Made by a program: the position numbers and the translations under genes. The notes below the pieces were generated by a model that did no database searches, was not told the origin of the DNA, and saw nothing but the letters and a program-made list of their open reading frames with translations. From Sterolibacterium sp964500605 (GTDB taxonomy: Bacteria; Pseudomonadota; Gammaproteobacteria; Burkholderiales; Rhodocyclaceae), in contig CAZCOS010000006.1 in assembly GCA_964500605.1 (NCBI GenBank), forward strand, positions 1-56,502: DNA of 56,502 bases, written 5' to 3'. Positions 33,629 to 42,851 of the stretch are shown in pieces (the stretch's first letter is position 1; every line of letters starts with the position of its first letter).

Positions 33629-34159
33629 TCAGTTCGCCTTCTCATCATTCGCTCTGGCGCGAAACACGATCTCACCCGCCGAGGGAAGAATCATGTTGCC
33701 TAGGATGCGCCAGGTTTTGGCTTCGTCTTCCAGCAGAATGAGCCAGTGGCCATCCGGTGGGAGCCTGAATTGCCCTGTGTAATGGTCGCCTTGCAGCGTC
33801 AATACCTGCGTCTGGTCCAGACCAGCGCGGGTGGGGTGTGAAACAGTCACATGGATTTTGGCGGGCGGGATAAAGCCCGGGCTGGCCGCAGACAGGCGCA
33901 GCTGCATGCTATTCAGCTCAACCGTCAACCCCGCCTGCAGCCCCAGTGCTTCGGCCTTCTCACTGAGCTTTAGGGTCTGGTTAATCGCCAGCCCTTTCTG
34001 GTAGTAATCCTGCGTCACGAGTCCATCGTCCGTCCGGATCGCCAGCCAGATCGTGATAAAGCTCGCCAACACGACCACCATCGGGCCAGACATAAGGATC
34101 CACGGCCAGCGATGGCGATACCAGGGCTGGGAGGCAGGAGAGCGGGTTTGCGGGTTCAT
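33629..34159 (-). CDS. fixH: FixH-family cbb3 oxidase assembly protein
   Basis: A 176-residue protein with one N-terminal membrane segment (WPWILMSGPMVVVLASFITI) followed by a periplasmic FixH domain: TQDYYQKGLAINQTLKLSEK is the family signature, and a beta-rich C-terminal region follows. FixH is thought to help deliver copper or assemble cbb3 oxidase together with CcoG and CcoI. It lies 29 bp after ccoG. Confidence 0.92.
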   Translation of the reverse strand: MNPQTRSPASQPWYRHRWPWILMSGPMVVVLASFITIWLAIRTDDGLVTQDYYQKGLAINQTLKLSEKAEALGLQAGLTVELNSMQLRLSAASPGFIPPAKIHVTVSHPTRAGLDQTQVLTLQGDHYTGQFRLPPDGHWLILLEDEAKTWRILGNMILPSAGEIVFRARANDEKAN

Positions 34160-34188
34160 GGTGTCGCTTCTGGTTTCAGGATAATGAT

Positions 34189-35613
34189 TCAGGGCTTCAG
34201 GAAAGTGGCTTTTTCGTGCACGGCAATGCTGCTTTCATTGATTCGTGCAACATCGAACCAGACCAGATTCTTGCCAGACTGGACAGAAGCAGCCGGAACA
34301 TGCACCGAAACCGGAACGGTGACGGTTCCGGAAGCAGGAATCTCGACGATGTGCTCCCCATCAAAATCTGCACCTTCCAGCCCACTGACTGAAATGGTGT
34401 AACGATGCGCCGCCTCGCTGATATTCATGATCTGCAGGCGATATAAGTTTTCGATCCGGCCATCATCGAGCTCTCGCGACATGACGCCGCGATCGCGGAT
34501 GACATCAACGCGAAGTGGAACACGGGTGGCAATGCCCCAGACCGTCACCCCGACGATAACCGCGAGAATAAGACCGTAAATCAGGGTGCGCGGACGGATC
34601 AGGTGACGAATGATTTCCTTCTTCCCCCAGCCCCGGACCAGCGCATTTTCGGTCGAATAACGAATCAGCCCCCGCGGATAACCGACCTTGTCCATCACCT
34701 GGTCGCAAGCATCAATGCAGGCCGAACAGCCGATACATTCATACTGCAGACCATCGCGTATATCGATGCCGGTCGGGCACACCTGGACACAGATCCCGCA
34801 ATCGACACAATCCCCCTTCCCGGCGGCCTTGTAATCTTCCGTTTTCTTTCGAGGGCCACGCGACTCACCACGCGATTTGTCGTAGGTGACGACAAGGGTA
34901 TCCGGGTCGAACATGACGCTCTGGAAGCGTGCGTAGGGACACATGAGCAGGCACATCTGCTCGCGCATGAAACCGGCATTGCCGTAAGTGGCGAGCGCGT
35001 AAAAAAGCATCCAGAAAATCTCCCAGGGCCCGAGGGTGAATGTCACCATCTCGGTCATCAGGGTGCGGATCGGGGTGAAGTAACCGACGAAAGTGATCCC
35101 CGTCCAGATGGAAATCAGCAGAAAGACGGCATGCTTTGTCGCCTTGAGCCGGAACTTGCGTGCATCCATGGGCTGACGGTCGAGCTTCTGCCGGACATTC
35201 CACGGGCCTTCGATTTTTTCCTCGATCCACAAAAACCATTCGGTGAAAATCGTTTGAGGACAAGCGTAACCACAGAATAGCCGCCCTCCCATGGCCGTAA
35301 ATAAAAACAGGGCATAGGCCGAAACAATCAGCAACAAGGCAAGATAGATCACATCCTGCGGCCAGAACACAAGATTGAAAATGTAGAACTTGCGTTCGGT
35401 CAGATCAAAGAGAACCGCTTGCCGACCATTCCAGGGAATCCAGCAAAGACCGTAAAACACCGACTGGATGGCCCAGAAAAAAACCCATCGCCAGGTCGCA
35501 AAAAAACCCTTGACGGAGCGAGGATAGATTTTCTTGTTGACCGCCATGAAGCGAATCGGGGCAACGGTTCCTTCAACGGGACGGTTGAGATTGTCGGGAT
35601 CAGGCTGATTCAT
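34189..35613 (-). CDS. ccoG: Cytochrome c oxidase accessory protein CcoG
   Basis: The start is the ATG at 35613, with GAGGGGGG upstream; the longer frame is rejected. The 474-residue protein has several membrane segments, GRLFCGYACPQTIFTEWF with Cys of the membrane Fe-S site, and two 4Fe-4S ferredoxin-like clusters (CVDCGICVQVCPTGIDIRDG and CIGCSACIDACDQVMDKVGY). The C-terminus has an Ig-like periplasmic domain. CcoG is reported to be a cupric reductase for cbb3 assembly. It is separated from ccoP by a terminator, so it probably has its own promoter. Confidence 0.95.
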   Translation of the reverse strand: MNQPDPDNLNRPVEGTVAPIRFMAVNKKIYPRSVKGFFATWRWVFFWAIQSVFYGLCWIPWNGRQAVLFDLTERKFYIFNLVFWPQDVIYLALLLIVSAYALFLFTAMGGRLFCGYACPQTIFTEWFLWIEEKIEGPWNVRQKLDRQPMDARKFRLKATKHAVFLLISIWTGITFVGYFTPIRTLMTEMVTFTLGPWEIFWMLFYALATYGNAGFMREQMCLLMCPYARFQSVMFDPDTLVVTYDKSRGESRGPRKKTEDYKAAGKGDCVDCGICVQVCPTGIDIRDGLQYECIGCSACIDACDQVMDKVGYPRGLIRYSTENALVRGWGKKEIIRHLIRPRTLIYGLILAVIVGVTVWGIATRVPLRVDVIRDRGVMSRELDDGRIENLYRLQIMNISEAAHRYTISVSGLEGADFDGEHIVEIPASGTVTVPVSVHVPAASVQSGKNLVWFDVARINESSIAVHEKATFLKP

Positions 35614-36077
35614 GGTTGAACCCCCCTCGCAAACAGCGGATGAAAATAAGGAATCCCCAGCCAGCATCCGAGCCGGAAATCATTTCGACCCGAACACCCC
35701 CGGTACGACAAGAATCCGGGAGCGTCGCAAAAACTTGGGAATCGCTGAAGAATAGAACGAAACGAATGCTGGACAAGACGCGCGATACCCAACGACCAAA
35801 TCCTATGGAAACACTGACCTATTCCGTTCGCCCTGAGACCAACGCCGACGCTCAGGGCAGGCTTGCCGAAAGGCTTCACTTGTAAAAATAGGGACTTCGA
35901 CCCCCTCCCGGGGGTTTCCTTTGTGCGCCACATAAACACGAAATGGGTAAAGGAGGACGCACTGCGGAACGCCGCCATCCGACGCTGCAGCCGTTTAATC
36001 AGCGTGTCCCTTGATGAGCTGACGACATTGACCCTACTGAACACCATGGTTTATTAGAAAACGCTTATGCTCTCGTT
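35614..36077. promoter_or_regulatory. Region between ccoP and ccoG without a gene
   Basis: About 460 bp contain no frame with a convincing start or family. Because ccoP ends at a terminator and ccoG starts on the left, this region probably carries the ccoG-fixH promoter. No clear Fnr box was found. Confidence 0.4.
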
Positions 36078-36109
36078 AAAAAAAACCCCGACAAGCCTGG
36101 CTGTCGGGG
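36078..36109 (-). terminator. Intrinsic terminator of the ccoNOQP operon
   Basis: On the minus strand, CCCCGACA (36109-36102) pairs with TGTCGGGG (36093-36086) around an 8-nt loop and is followed by T8 (36085-36078). It starts 14 bp beyond the ccoP stop. Confidence 0.95.
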
Positions 36110-36122
36110 AAGGTTGGATGCT

Positions 36123-37058
36123 TTATTGAGCCGCAGGTTCAGCCGACGGTGGCTGCCCGCCGCCCAGACCATAGACATAAGCGGCCAAAAGGTGATCCTT
36201 GGCCTCGCCCAGACGCTCCCGGTGCGCAGGCATCTGATTGCTACGTCCCTTGGAGATGGTTTCGACGATGGCATCTTCACTCCCGCCATAGAGCCAGGTT
36301 TTGTCCGTCAGATTGGGGGCTCCCATGGCGATATTGCCCTTGCCTTCCGGTCCGTGACAGGCCGTGCAGACCTGTTCGAAGCGAGGCTTGCCCTTGGCGG
36401 CCAGAATATCGTCATGCGCCAGTCCGGCCAGGGAACGGACATAGTTGGCAATTTCCTTTGCGCCAGAGGTGCCGCCCACGGCTTCCGGGTTCCCGCCATA
36501 GGGCGGCATCATGCCGTTGCGACCTTCCAGGATGGTCGTTTCGATCTGTTCCGGAGTGCCACCATACAACCAATCACCGTCCGTCAGATTCGGGAAACCC
36601 TTGGCTCCTTTTGCATCGGAACCATGACACTGTGCACAGTAGGTCAAAAACAGGGTCTTGCCGATCTGACGTGCTTTCGGGTCTTTCGACAGGCTCACGA
36701 TATCCTGCTTGAGATAAGCCTCGTAGATGGAATCGTACTTGACCTTCGCGTCGGCCATCTCCTTCTCGTACTGTTTGTGCGATGTCCAGCCAAAGACCCC
36801 CGTATAGTGCCCCAGGCCCGGATAAACCGCGAGATAGCCCAGTGAGAAGATCACCAGCAGGTAGAACATCCACCGCCACCAGTTCGGCAAGGGGTTGTCG
36901 TACTCTTCCAGCGTCTCATCCCAGACGTGTCCCATGGTCTGGCCGGGGGTGTTCTTGGCTCGATCCTGCACGAACAGGAGCAGACCACAAGCCAGCACGC
37001 TGACGAGGGTGATCAGGGTGATATAGATGTTCCAGAAACCGGAAAAATCTTGTGTCAT
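36123..37058 (-). CDS. ccoP: cbb3-type cytochrome c oxidase subunit III (dihaem cytochrome c)
   Basis: A 311-residue protein with two N-terminal membrane segments (about 10-30 and 62-80; WWRWMFYLLVIFSLGYLAVY) and two class I cytochrome c domains. Haem c sites are CAQCH at 141-145 and CTACH at 231-235, with Met ligands in the NGMMPPYGG block and SNQMPAH. It passes electrons from cytochrome c to CcoO and CcoN. The C-terminus is a short PPSAEPAAQ tail. It lies 11 bp after ccoQ. Confidence 0.96.
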   Translation of the reverse strand: MTQDFSGFWNIYITLITLVSVLACGLLLFVQDRAKNTPGQTMGHVWDETLEEYDNPLPNWWRWMFYLLVIFSLGYLAVYPGLGHYTGVFGWTSHKQYEKEMADAKVKYDSIYEAYLKQDIVSLSKDPKARQIGKTLFLTYCAQCHGSDAKGAKGFPNLTDGDWLYGGTPEQIETTILEGRNGMMPPYGGNPEAVGGTSGAKEIANYVRSLAGLAHDDILAAKGKPRFEQVCTACHGPEGKGNIAMGAPNLTDKTWLYGGSEDAIVETISKGRSNQMPAHRERLGEAKDHLLAAYVYGLGGGQPPSAEPAAQ

Positions 37059-37069
37059 GATGACCTTCC

Positions 37070-37246
37070 TTATGGCTGCCGACGGGCTGCATGATCAACA
37101 GCCGTGGGCTCATCTTCTGTAAAAGGCAGATGAGCTGCCTCATCAAATGCCGCTTTGCTTCGGCCACCGTAGGCCCACCAGAGTATCCCCAGAAAGGTGA
37201 GCAGGCTCAGGACGGTGAAGGCAGAACGTAATTCATTGGTGTCCAT
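37070..37246 (-). CDS. ccoQ: cbb3-type cytochrome c oxidase subunit CcoQ
   Basis: The start is the ATG at 37246, with GAGG upstream, giving 58 residues: MDTNELRSAF, one membrane segment (TVLSLLTFLGILWWAYGG) and a short charged tail (FDEAAHLPF). CcoQ is a small stabilising subunit of the oxidase. It begins 10 bp after the ccoO stop. Longer versions of the frame run back into ccoO and are not needed. Confidence 0.93.
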   Translation of the reverse strand: MDTNELRSAFTVLSLLTFLGILWWAYGGRSKAAFDEAAHLPFTEDEPTAVDHAARRQP

Positions 37247-37256
37247 GACATGGGCC

Positions 37257-37865
37257 TCAATGTGTGGTTTTGAGGGCAGTACCCAGACCTTGCAAATAGG
37301 CAATCAGACATTCCAGCTCTGTCTTGTCCTTGACTTCCTCTTTTGCTCCGGCGATTTCGGCATCGGTATAAGGCACACCCACCTTGCGCAAGGCGCGCAT
37401 CTTGTCTTCGATGTCATCAAACTTTGCCGGGCGATCCAACCAAAAATAAGCCGGCATGTTGGATTCGGGCACGACATCACGCGGTTGCAGCAAATGTGCA
37501 CGATGCCACTGGTCCGAATAACGTCCGCCCACCCGTGCAAGATCCGGGCCGGTACGCTTTGAACCCCACTGGAAGGGGTGGTCATAGACCGACTCACCGG
37601 CCACGGAGTAATGGCCATAACGCTCGGTTTCCGCCCGGAAGGGTCGGATCATTTGCGAATGGCAGTTGTAGCAGCCTTCACGAATATAAATGTCGCGCCC
37701 AACCAGCCGAACCGGATCGTAAGGCTTCATCCCGGCGACAGGCTCAGTGGTCGATTTATGGAAGAACAGAGGGACAATCTCAAGCAGACCGCCTACGCTG
37801 ACGACCAAAACGACCAGGATGATCATCAGGCCGATGTTCTTTTCAATATCCTCGTGCTTCAGCAT
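37257..37865 (-). CDS. ccoO: cbb3-type cytochrome c oxidase subunit II (monohaem cytochrome c)
   Basis: A 202-residue protein with one N-terminal membrane anchor (GLMIILVVLVVSVGGLLEIV) and a single haem c site CYNCHS at 65-70. The conserved block RTGPDLARVGGRYSDQWHRA and the Met ligand region VVPESNMPAYFWL follow. It links CcoP to the catalytic subunit. It starts 15 bp after ccoN. Confidence 0.97.
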   Translation of the reverse strand: MLKHEDIEKNIGLMIILVVLVVSVGGLLEIVPLFFHKSTTEPVAGMKPYDPVRLVGRDIYIREGCYNCHSQMIRPFRAETERYGHYSVAGESVYDHPFQWGSKRTGPDLARVGGRYSDQWHRAHLLQPRDVVPESNMPAYFWLDRPAKFDDIEDKMRALRKVGVPYTDAEIAGAKEEVKDKTELECLIAYLQGLGTALKTTH

Positions 37866-37880
37866 GATTGAATCCTCTCC

Positions 37881-39317
37881 TCAGGCGTGGGCGTGCGCAA
37901 CGCCAGGGTTGATGACCGGCGCATCCGTCGCCTTCCCTGCCGACATGGTCATGAACATGTTGTAAGTCATGATCAACATCCCTGTCAGGAAACATATTCC
38001 CCCAGCCAGACGAATCATGTAGAAGGGATAGGTATCCTTGACCACTTCGGCAAAAGCGTAGGTCAGCGTGCCATCCGGATTGGTTGCACGCCACATCATC
38101 CCTTGCATCACACCCGCAATCCACATCGCGGCGATGTAGAGCACCACACCGATCGTGGCAATCCAGAAGTGGGTATTGATGAGTTTCACGCTATACATTT
38201 CCGTCCGGCCATACAGACGCGGAATCATGTAATAAAGCCCGCCGATCGACACCATCGCCACCCAGCCCAACGCGCCAGAATGCACATGGCCCACCGTCCA
38301 GTCGGTGTAGTGCGAAAGGGCATTGACCGTCTTGATCGCCATCATCGGGCCTTCGAAGGTCGACATGCCGTAGAAAGACAGTGAGGTAACCAGGAACTTC
38401 AGGATGGGATCCTCGCGCAGCTTGTCCCAGGCACCCGAGAGCGTCATGATGCCGTTGATCATCCCGCCCCAGGAGGGAGCCAGAAGAATCAGGGAAAACA
38501 CCATGCCCACCGACTGCGTCCAATCCGGCAAGGCGGTGTAATGCAGATGGTGCGGGCCGGCCCACATGTAAGTGAAGATCAGTGCCCAGAAATGCACGAC
38601 CGAAAGACGATAGGAATAAAGCGGGCGATTGGCCTGCTTGGGAACGAAGTAGTACATGATGCCCAGGAAACCGGCCGTCAGGAAAAACCCCACGGCGTTA
38701 TGCCCATACCACCACTGCACCATGGCATCCTGTGCACCGGCATAGGCCGAATAGGACTTCATCGGCCAGAAACTCACGGGCACTTCCGCGCTATTGACGA
38801 TATGCAGCAAGGCCACGGCGAGAATGAACCCCCCGTAAAACCAGTTGGCGACATAGATATGCGAGGTCTTGCGCTGTGCAATCGTGCCGAAGAAAACAAT
38901 GGCGTAGCTCACCCAGACCACGGCAATCAGGATGTCGATGGGCCACTCCAGCTCGGCATATTCCTTGGCCGAGGTAAAGCCCATCGGCAAGGTGATAACC
39001 GCCAGCAAGATGACGAGTTGCCATCCCCAGAAGGTAAAGGCCGCCAGCTTCGGAGCGAATAGCGGCGTGTGGCACGTTCGCTGAACGACGTAATAAGAGG
39101 TTGAGATCAGCGCACATCCGCCAAAGGCAAAGATCACGGCATTGGTGTGCAACGGGCGCAAGCGTCCGTAAGAAAGCCACTCGACCACATTTAGATCCGG
39201 CCAGATGAGTTGGGCGGCAACAATGACCCCCACCAGCATCCCGACAACACCCCAGATCACGGTCATCACGGCGAACTGGCGCACGACCTTGTAGTTATAA
39301 GTCGTCTGCGACTGCAT
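37881..39317 (-). CDS. ccoN: cbb3-type cytochrome c oxidase subunit I
   Basis: The start is the ATG at 39317, with GAGGTGGA before it; the 27 extra upstream codons of the frame are not needed. The 478-residue catalytic subunit has about twelve membrane segments and the conserved His ligands in RPLHTNAVIFAFGG, WWYGHNAVGFFLTAG, AGPHHLHYTALPDWTQ and HYTDWTVGHVHSGALGW. It reduces oxygen at low concentration. Membrane topology and length fit the family. A possible Anr/Fnr site lies about 105 bp upstream. Confidence 0.98.
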   Translation of the reverse strand: MQSQTTYNYKVVRQFAVMTVIWGVVGMLVGVIVAAQLIWPDLNVVEWLSYGRLRPLHTNAVIFAFGGCALISTSYYVVQRTCHTPLFAPKLAAFTFWGWQLVILLAVITLPMGFTSAKEYAELEWPIDILIAVVWVSYAIVFFGTIAQRKTSHIYVANWFYGGFILAVALLHIVNSAEVPVSFWPMKSYSAYAGAQDAMVQWWYGHNAVGFFLTAGFLGIMYYFVPKQANRPLYSYRLSVVHFWALIFTYMWAGPHHLHYTALPDWTQSVGMVFSLILLAPSWGGMINGIMTLSGAWDKLREDPILKFLVTSLSFYGMSTFEGPMMAIKTVNALSHYTDWTVGHVHSGALGWVAMVSIGGLYYMIPRLYGRTEMYSVKLINTHFWIATIGVVLYIAAMWIAGVMQGMMWRATNPDGTLTYAFAEVVKDTYPFYMIRLAGGICFLTGMLIMTYNMFMTMSAGKATDAPVINPGVAHAHA

Positions 39318-39422
39318 GATGTTCCACCTCGCAAAAAAAGAAATCGTTCGCGGGCCAAAAAACAAGCCCCTTCTTGTCATCCCGGCATTATCGCGCAAAT
39401 ATTGCTACAAACTACAAATGTT

Positions 39423-39436
39423 TTGATCTGAAACAT
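39423..39436 (-). promoter_or_regulatory. Candidate Fnr/Anr box upstream of ccoN
   Basis: On the minus strand ATGTT TCAG ATCAA matches the palindromic TTGAT-N4-ATCAA consensus at 8 of 10 positions, with one half-site perfect. cbb3 operons are commonly induced by Fnr-type regulators under low oxygen. Confidence 0.45.
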
Positions 39437-39539
39437 TCATTTCAGCAACGTTCGGGCCAATGAGGATCGATGCGGACCGATGCAGATCCACCTGAAAAAT
39501 GCAGAGTGAGGCACAAAGAATTCGAATGACTCGTAAAAA

Positions 39540-39734
39540 TCATGATCCGCTTTTCCCGCCGCCATCCTCAATCCGATCCCGAACAGACTTGGGGCGGTCT
39601 TCATCCATCAGGATGCGATAGGCCGGCCCCTCTAGATCATCAAACTGGCCGCTACGCAGCGACCACCAGAAGCCGATTCCAATCAAAAAAACGAGCATGA
39701 CGGACAAGGGAATCAATAGATAAAGAATTTCCAT
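39540..39734 (-). CDS. ccoS: cbb3-type cytochrome oxidase assembly protein CcoS
   Basis: The start is the ATG at 39734, with GAGG upstream, giving 64 residues. One membrane segment (LLIPLSVMLVFLIGIGFWW) is followed by the family motif SGQFDDLEGPAYRILMDED and a charged tail. CcoS is needed for cofactor insertion into cbb3. It lies 10 bp after ccoI on the same strand, and ccoN follows in the same direction after a 222-bp spacer. Confidence 0.93.
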   Translation of the reverse strand: MEILYLLIPLSVMLVFLIGIGFWWSLRSGQFDDLEGPAYRILMDEDRPKSVRDRIEDGGGKSGS

Positions 39735-39744
39735 ACAAACAGCC

Positions 39745-42306
39745 TCAAACCTTTTCCGCCTTACCCATCCAGGTAGAGCCTTGCAAGCGCAGCGCATTGA
39801 GGACGACAAGTAATGAACTCGACGACATGCCCAGCCCCGCCATCCAGGGGGTAATGACGCCCAGCATGGCCAGTGGAATGGCCGAAAGATTGTAGACAAA
39901 GGCCCAGACGAGATTCTGACGAATGACACGCAAACTGTGCCGCGCAAGCGACAAGGCCCTCACCAGCGTCATCAGGTTCCCGCCCAGCAGCACGATGTCG
40001 GCGGATTTTCGCGCCAGATCGCTAGACCCCCCTACGGCAATGGAAACCTGAGCCTGCGCCAGCACCGGCGCGTCATTCACGCCATCACCGATCATGGCGA
40101 CCACCGAACCAGATTCCTGCCATCTGCGAACAGCAGCGTATTTATCCTCGGGCGACTGCCCGCCCAGCACCTCGTCGATGCCCAGACGGGCAGCCACGGC
40201 CTGCACGGCTTCGGGGGCATCGCCACTCAGGATGCTCAAGCGTACACCCGCCTGCTTCAGTGCCGCGACCAAAGCGGGGGCTTCCTCACGCAAAACGTCG
40301 TTGAAATGAAACAGGCTCAACCAGCCTGTTTCATCGCCCAGTGCCACCACCGTCCCCGCCGCACGCGCTGCCCGCTCCTGCCATTGCCGCGCAAATTCGG
40401 GGAGAGCTTGCCCGTGGAGGGCTTGCACAAAAACCGGAGTACCAATGCGCCATTCGTGCCCTTCCAGCCGTGCCGACATGCCCTGCCCCGTCACCGCCCG
40501 AATTTGGCCCACCGGGTTCGGCCAGGTTGAAGCACGTTCCTGCGCAGCCTGACACAAGGCCCACCCTACCGGATGTTCCGAACCTTCCTCCAGGGCTGCT
40601 GCCAGGGCCAGCAACCTCGACGCGTCCCTTTCCGCCCCCAGTGGCAACACTTGCGCAAGAGCCAGCCGCCCCAGGGTTAGCGTCCCTGTCTTGTCAAACA
40701 CGAAGTGATCCACCCGCCCCAGCGTTTCAATGGCGTGCCCCCGCGTGACCAGCACGCCCAGCCGCGAAAACGCACCCGTTGCCACCGTCAGTGCCGCAGG
40801 CGTTGCTAGCGACAACGCGCAAGGACAGCTCACCACCAGCACCGCCACGAACACCCAAAGCATTCGGGAAGCATCGACGAACCACCAGACTCCCGCCGTC
40901 AAGACAGCCAGCGCGATCAGTGCCACGACAAAGCGCGCGGCGATCCGGTCCGCCATTTCTACGAGTTTCGGCTTTTCGGCGGCCGCCCGCTCAACCAGCC
41001 GCCGAATCGCCGCCAGCCGTGTTTCCTCCCCCAGACGCAGCACTTTCATGACCAGCGGGCTAACCACGTTCAGGCTCCCTCCTACCAACCGATCACCCGA
41101 AACCCGGGTTTGCGGACGGCTTTCCCCGGTCAACAGGGATTCGTCAACCTGGCTTTCGCCTTCGATCACCTCGCCATCCGCTGGAACGGTCTCGCCTGGC
41201 TTGACCAGCAGACGATCCCCCACGGCCAGCTGGCTCACGGCCACTCTTTCAAATTTTTCCGGTTTTTCCGCTTTTTCGACTTCAAGCGACAACGCAGAGG
41301 CTCCGAATTCCGCACCGATCAACCGCCAGGCAAAAGCCGGTTGTGCCCGAGCGATGAGTTCCACACCCCGCGCGGCGCGCTGCCTGGCCAGCATCTCGAA
41401 ATACCGCCCCGCCAGCAGGAAAAAAACGAACATCGTCACCGAATCGAAATACACCTCACCCTGGCCACTCACCGTGGCCCAGGTGCTCGCAAGGAATGCA
41501 CACCCCACACCCAGTGCCACAGGCACATCCATTCCGATGCGATGCTGACGCAGATCGCGCCAGCCGCTCCGGAAAAAGGGTGCTGCGGAATACAACATCA
41601 CCGGCAGCGTCAGGATGAGACTGGCCCAACGCATCAACTGCTCGATATCCGGCGTCATTTCCCCGGCCTGGGCCACATAGACCGGGAAGGCATACATCAT
41701 CACCTGCATCATCCCGAAGCCCGCCACAAACAGTCGCCACAGGGCTTCGCGCCGTTCCTTCCGGGCCAGCTGCTCGGAAAGGGCCGGGTCGTAAGGATGA
41801 GCACGATAGCCAATGGCGGCAATGGCCGAAAGAATCTGCGACAGACGGATTTGTCGTTCGTCCCATCGCACGACAGCGCGACGGGTTGCGTAATTGATTT
41901 CGACCGCACTCACTCCCGGCTGACGAGCCAGGTGGGCTTCGTTCAACCACACACAGGCCGCGCAGGTGATGCCCTCCAGCATCAGCGCGGCTTCCCGCTC
42001 ATGGGGACTGACTTGTCCTTCTGGGCCCCGCACAGGTCGAACGAAATCCCGCTGGATTTCAGGCAGATCAAAGAGTCCCGCTTCCTGCAGAGCCGCAGGC
42101 AGGGATTCACGCGGATTTTCCGGGAGCGCATCGCGGTGGCGGTAATACTCCGTCAAACCATTTGCAACGATGGCTTGGGCCACGGCCTGACAGCCTGCAC
42201 AGCACATCTGCTGCAGGTGACCTTCGATCTCAATCTGAAAATTCGTGCCAGGTGGGACGGGCAAACCACAGTGGTAACAGGCTGTCTCGCCTTGCCCGGC
42301 ACTCAT
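39745..42306 (-). CDS. ccoI: Copper-translocating P-type ATPase CcoI/FixI
   Basis: The start is the ATG at 42306, which overlaps the previous gene (ATGA). The 853-residue protein has an N-terminal Cys-rich domain (CYHCGLPVPPGTNF, MCCAGCQAVAQAIV) and one HMA domain with GITCAACVWLNEAHL. About eight membrane segments follow, with the CPC metal site in VVSCPCALSLATPAAL, the phosphorylation motif DKTGTLT and MIGDGVNDAPVLAQA. The combination is specific to CcoI/FixI, which supplies copper to the cbb3 oxidase. It is transcribed with ccoS. Confidence 0.96.
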   Translation of the reverse strand: MSAGQGETACYHCGLPVPPGTNFQIEIEGHLQQMCCAGCQAVAQAIVANGLTEYYRHRDALPENPRESLPAALQEAGLFDLPEIQRDFVRPVRGPEGQVSPHEREAALMLEGITCAACVWLNEAHLARQPGVSAVEINYATRRAVVRWDERQIRLSQILSAIAAIGYRAHPYDPALSEQLARKERREALWRLFVAGFGMMQVMMYAFPVYVAQAGEMTPDIEQLMRWASLILTLPVMLYSAAPFFRSGWRDLRQHRIGMDVPVALGVGCAFLASTWATVSGQGEVYFDSVTMFVFFLLAGRYFEMLARQRAARGVELIARAQPAFAWRLIGAEFGASALSLEVEKAEKPEKFERVAVSQLAVGDRLLVKPGETVPADGEVIEGESQVDESLLTGESRPQTRVSGDRLVGGSLNVVSPLVMKVLRLGEETRLAAIRRLVERAAAEKPKLVEMADRIAARFVVALIALAVLTAGVWWFVDASRMLWVFVAVLVVSCPCALSLATPAALTVATGAFSRLGVLVTRGHAIETLGRVDHFVFDKTGTLTLGRLALAQVLPLGAERDASRLLALAAALEEGSEHPVGWALCQAAQERASTWPNPVGQIRAVTGQGMSARLEGHEWRIGTPVFVQALHGQALPEFARQWQERAARAAGTVVALGDETGWLSLFHFNDVLREEAPALVAALKQAGVRLSILSGDAPEAVQAVAARLGIDEVLGGQSPEDKYAAVRRWQESGSVVAMIGDGVNDAPVLAQAQVSIAVGGSSDLARKSADIVLLGGNLMTLVRALSLARHSLRVIRQNLVWAFVYNLSAIPLAMLGVITPWMAGLGMSSSSLLVVLNALRLQGSTWMGKAEKV

Positions 42307-42833
42307 GGGGCCGGCCACCGGCCCTGGCTCATTTTTTCCAGAAATGCGGCTGCCCCCCGCTCGCACAGATCCAGCACCTGTTCAAAGCCTTCCGTGCCAC
42401 CGTAATAGGGATCCGGCACTTCGCCTGCACCCCGTGTTTCTTCCACGAAACTCAGGAACAGACGCAGTTTGCTGCGCAAGGCAGGCTCTGGGCAACGCTG
42501 CTGAAGAATCGAAAGATTGTCAGCATCCATCGCCAGCAACCAGTCAAATTGGTAAAAGTCTTCAATTTCAACAGGTCTTGCCCGCAGACTGGAAAGATCG
42601 TAACCCCGTCGCAAGGCCGCCTGCTGCGAACGCCGGTCTGGCGGACTGCCCCGGTGGTAATCGTGCGTTCCGGCGGAATCGATCAGGAAGTGGCCCTCCC
42701 AGCCTCTTTGCCTCGCTTGCTCCCGCAAAACACCTTCTGCGGTCGGAGAACGGCAGATATTCCCCATGCACACCAGCAGCACACGGACCTTCTCTCCCGT
42801 GCCTCGGCTCTCATTCTCCGGATGGTCGTGCAT
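42303..42833 (-). CDS. Low-molecular-weight protein-tyrosine-phosphatase family protein
   Basis: The start is the ATG at 42833 (176 residues); a TTG 15 bp upstream is less likely. The catalytic loop is CMGNICRSP, with nucleophile Cys22 and Arg28, followed by TAEGVLREQ. DPYYGGTEGFE near residue 145 supplies the general acid Asp. The protein is cytoplasmic. The stop overlaps the ccoI start (ATGA), so translation is likely coupled. Such enzymes dephosphorylate tyrosine or arginine residues; the target here is unknown. Confidence 0.92.
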   Translation of the reverse strand: MHDHPENESRGTGEKVRVLLVCMGNICRSPTAEGVLREQARQRGWEGHFLIDSAGTHDYHRGSPPDRRSQQAALRRGYDLSSLRARPVEIEDFYQFDWLLAMDADNLSILQQRCPEPALRSKLRLFLSFVEETRGAGEVPDPYYGGTEGFEQVLDLCERGAAAFLEKMSQGRWPAP

Positions 42834-42851
42834 GAAATGCCTGTGCAATCT

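Noticed and set aside
35863..36057. 64-codon plus-strand frame between ccoP and ccoG
   Set aside because: It lacks a Shine-Dalgarno and family features; the region is better explained as a promoter area.
41110..42405. 431-codon plus-strand frame opposite ccoI
   Set aside because: It lies opposite the P-type ATPase with complete motifs; no start signal or family.
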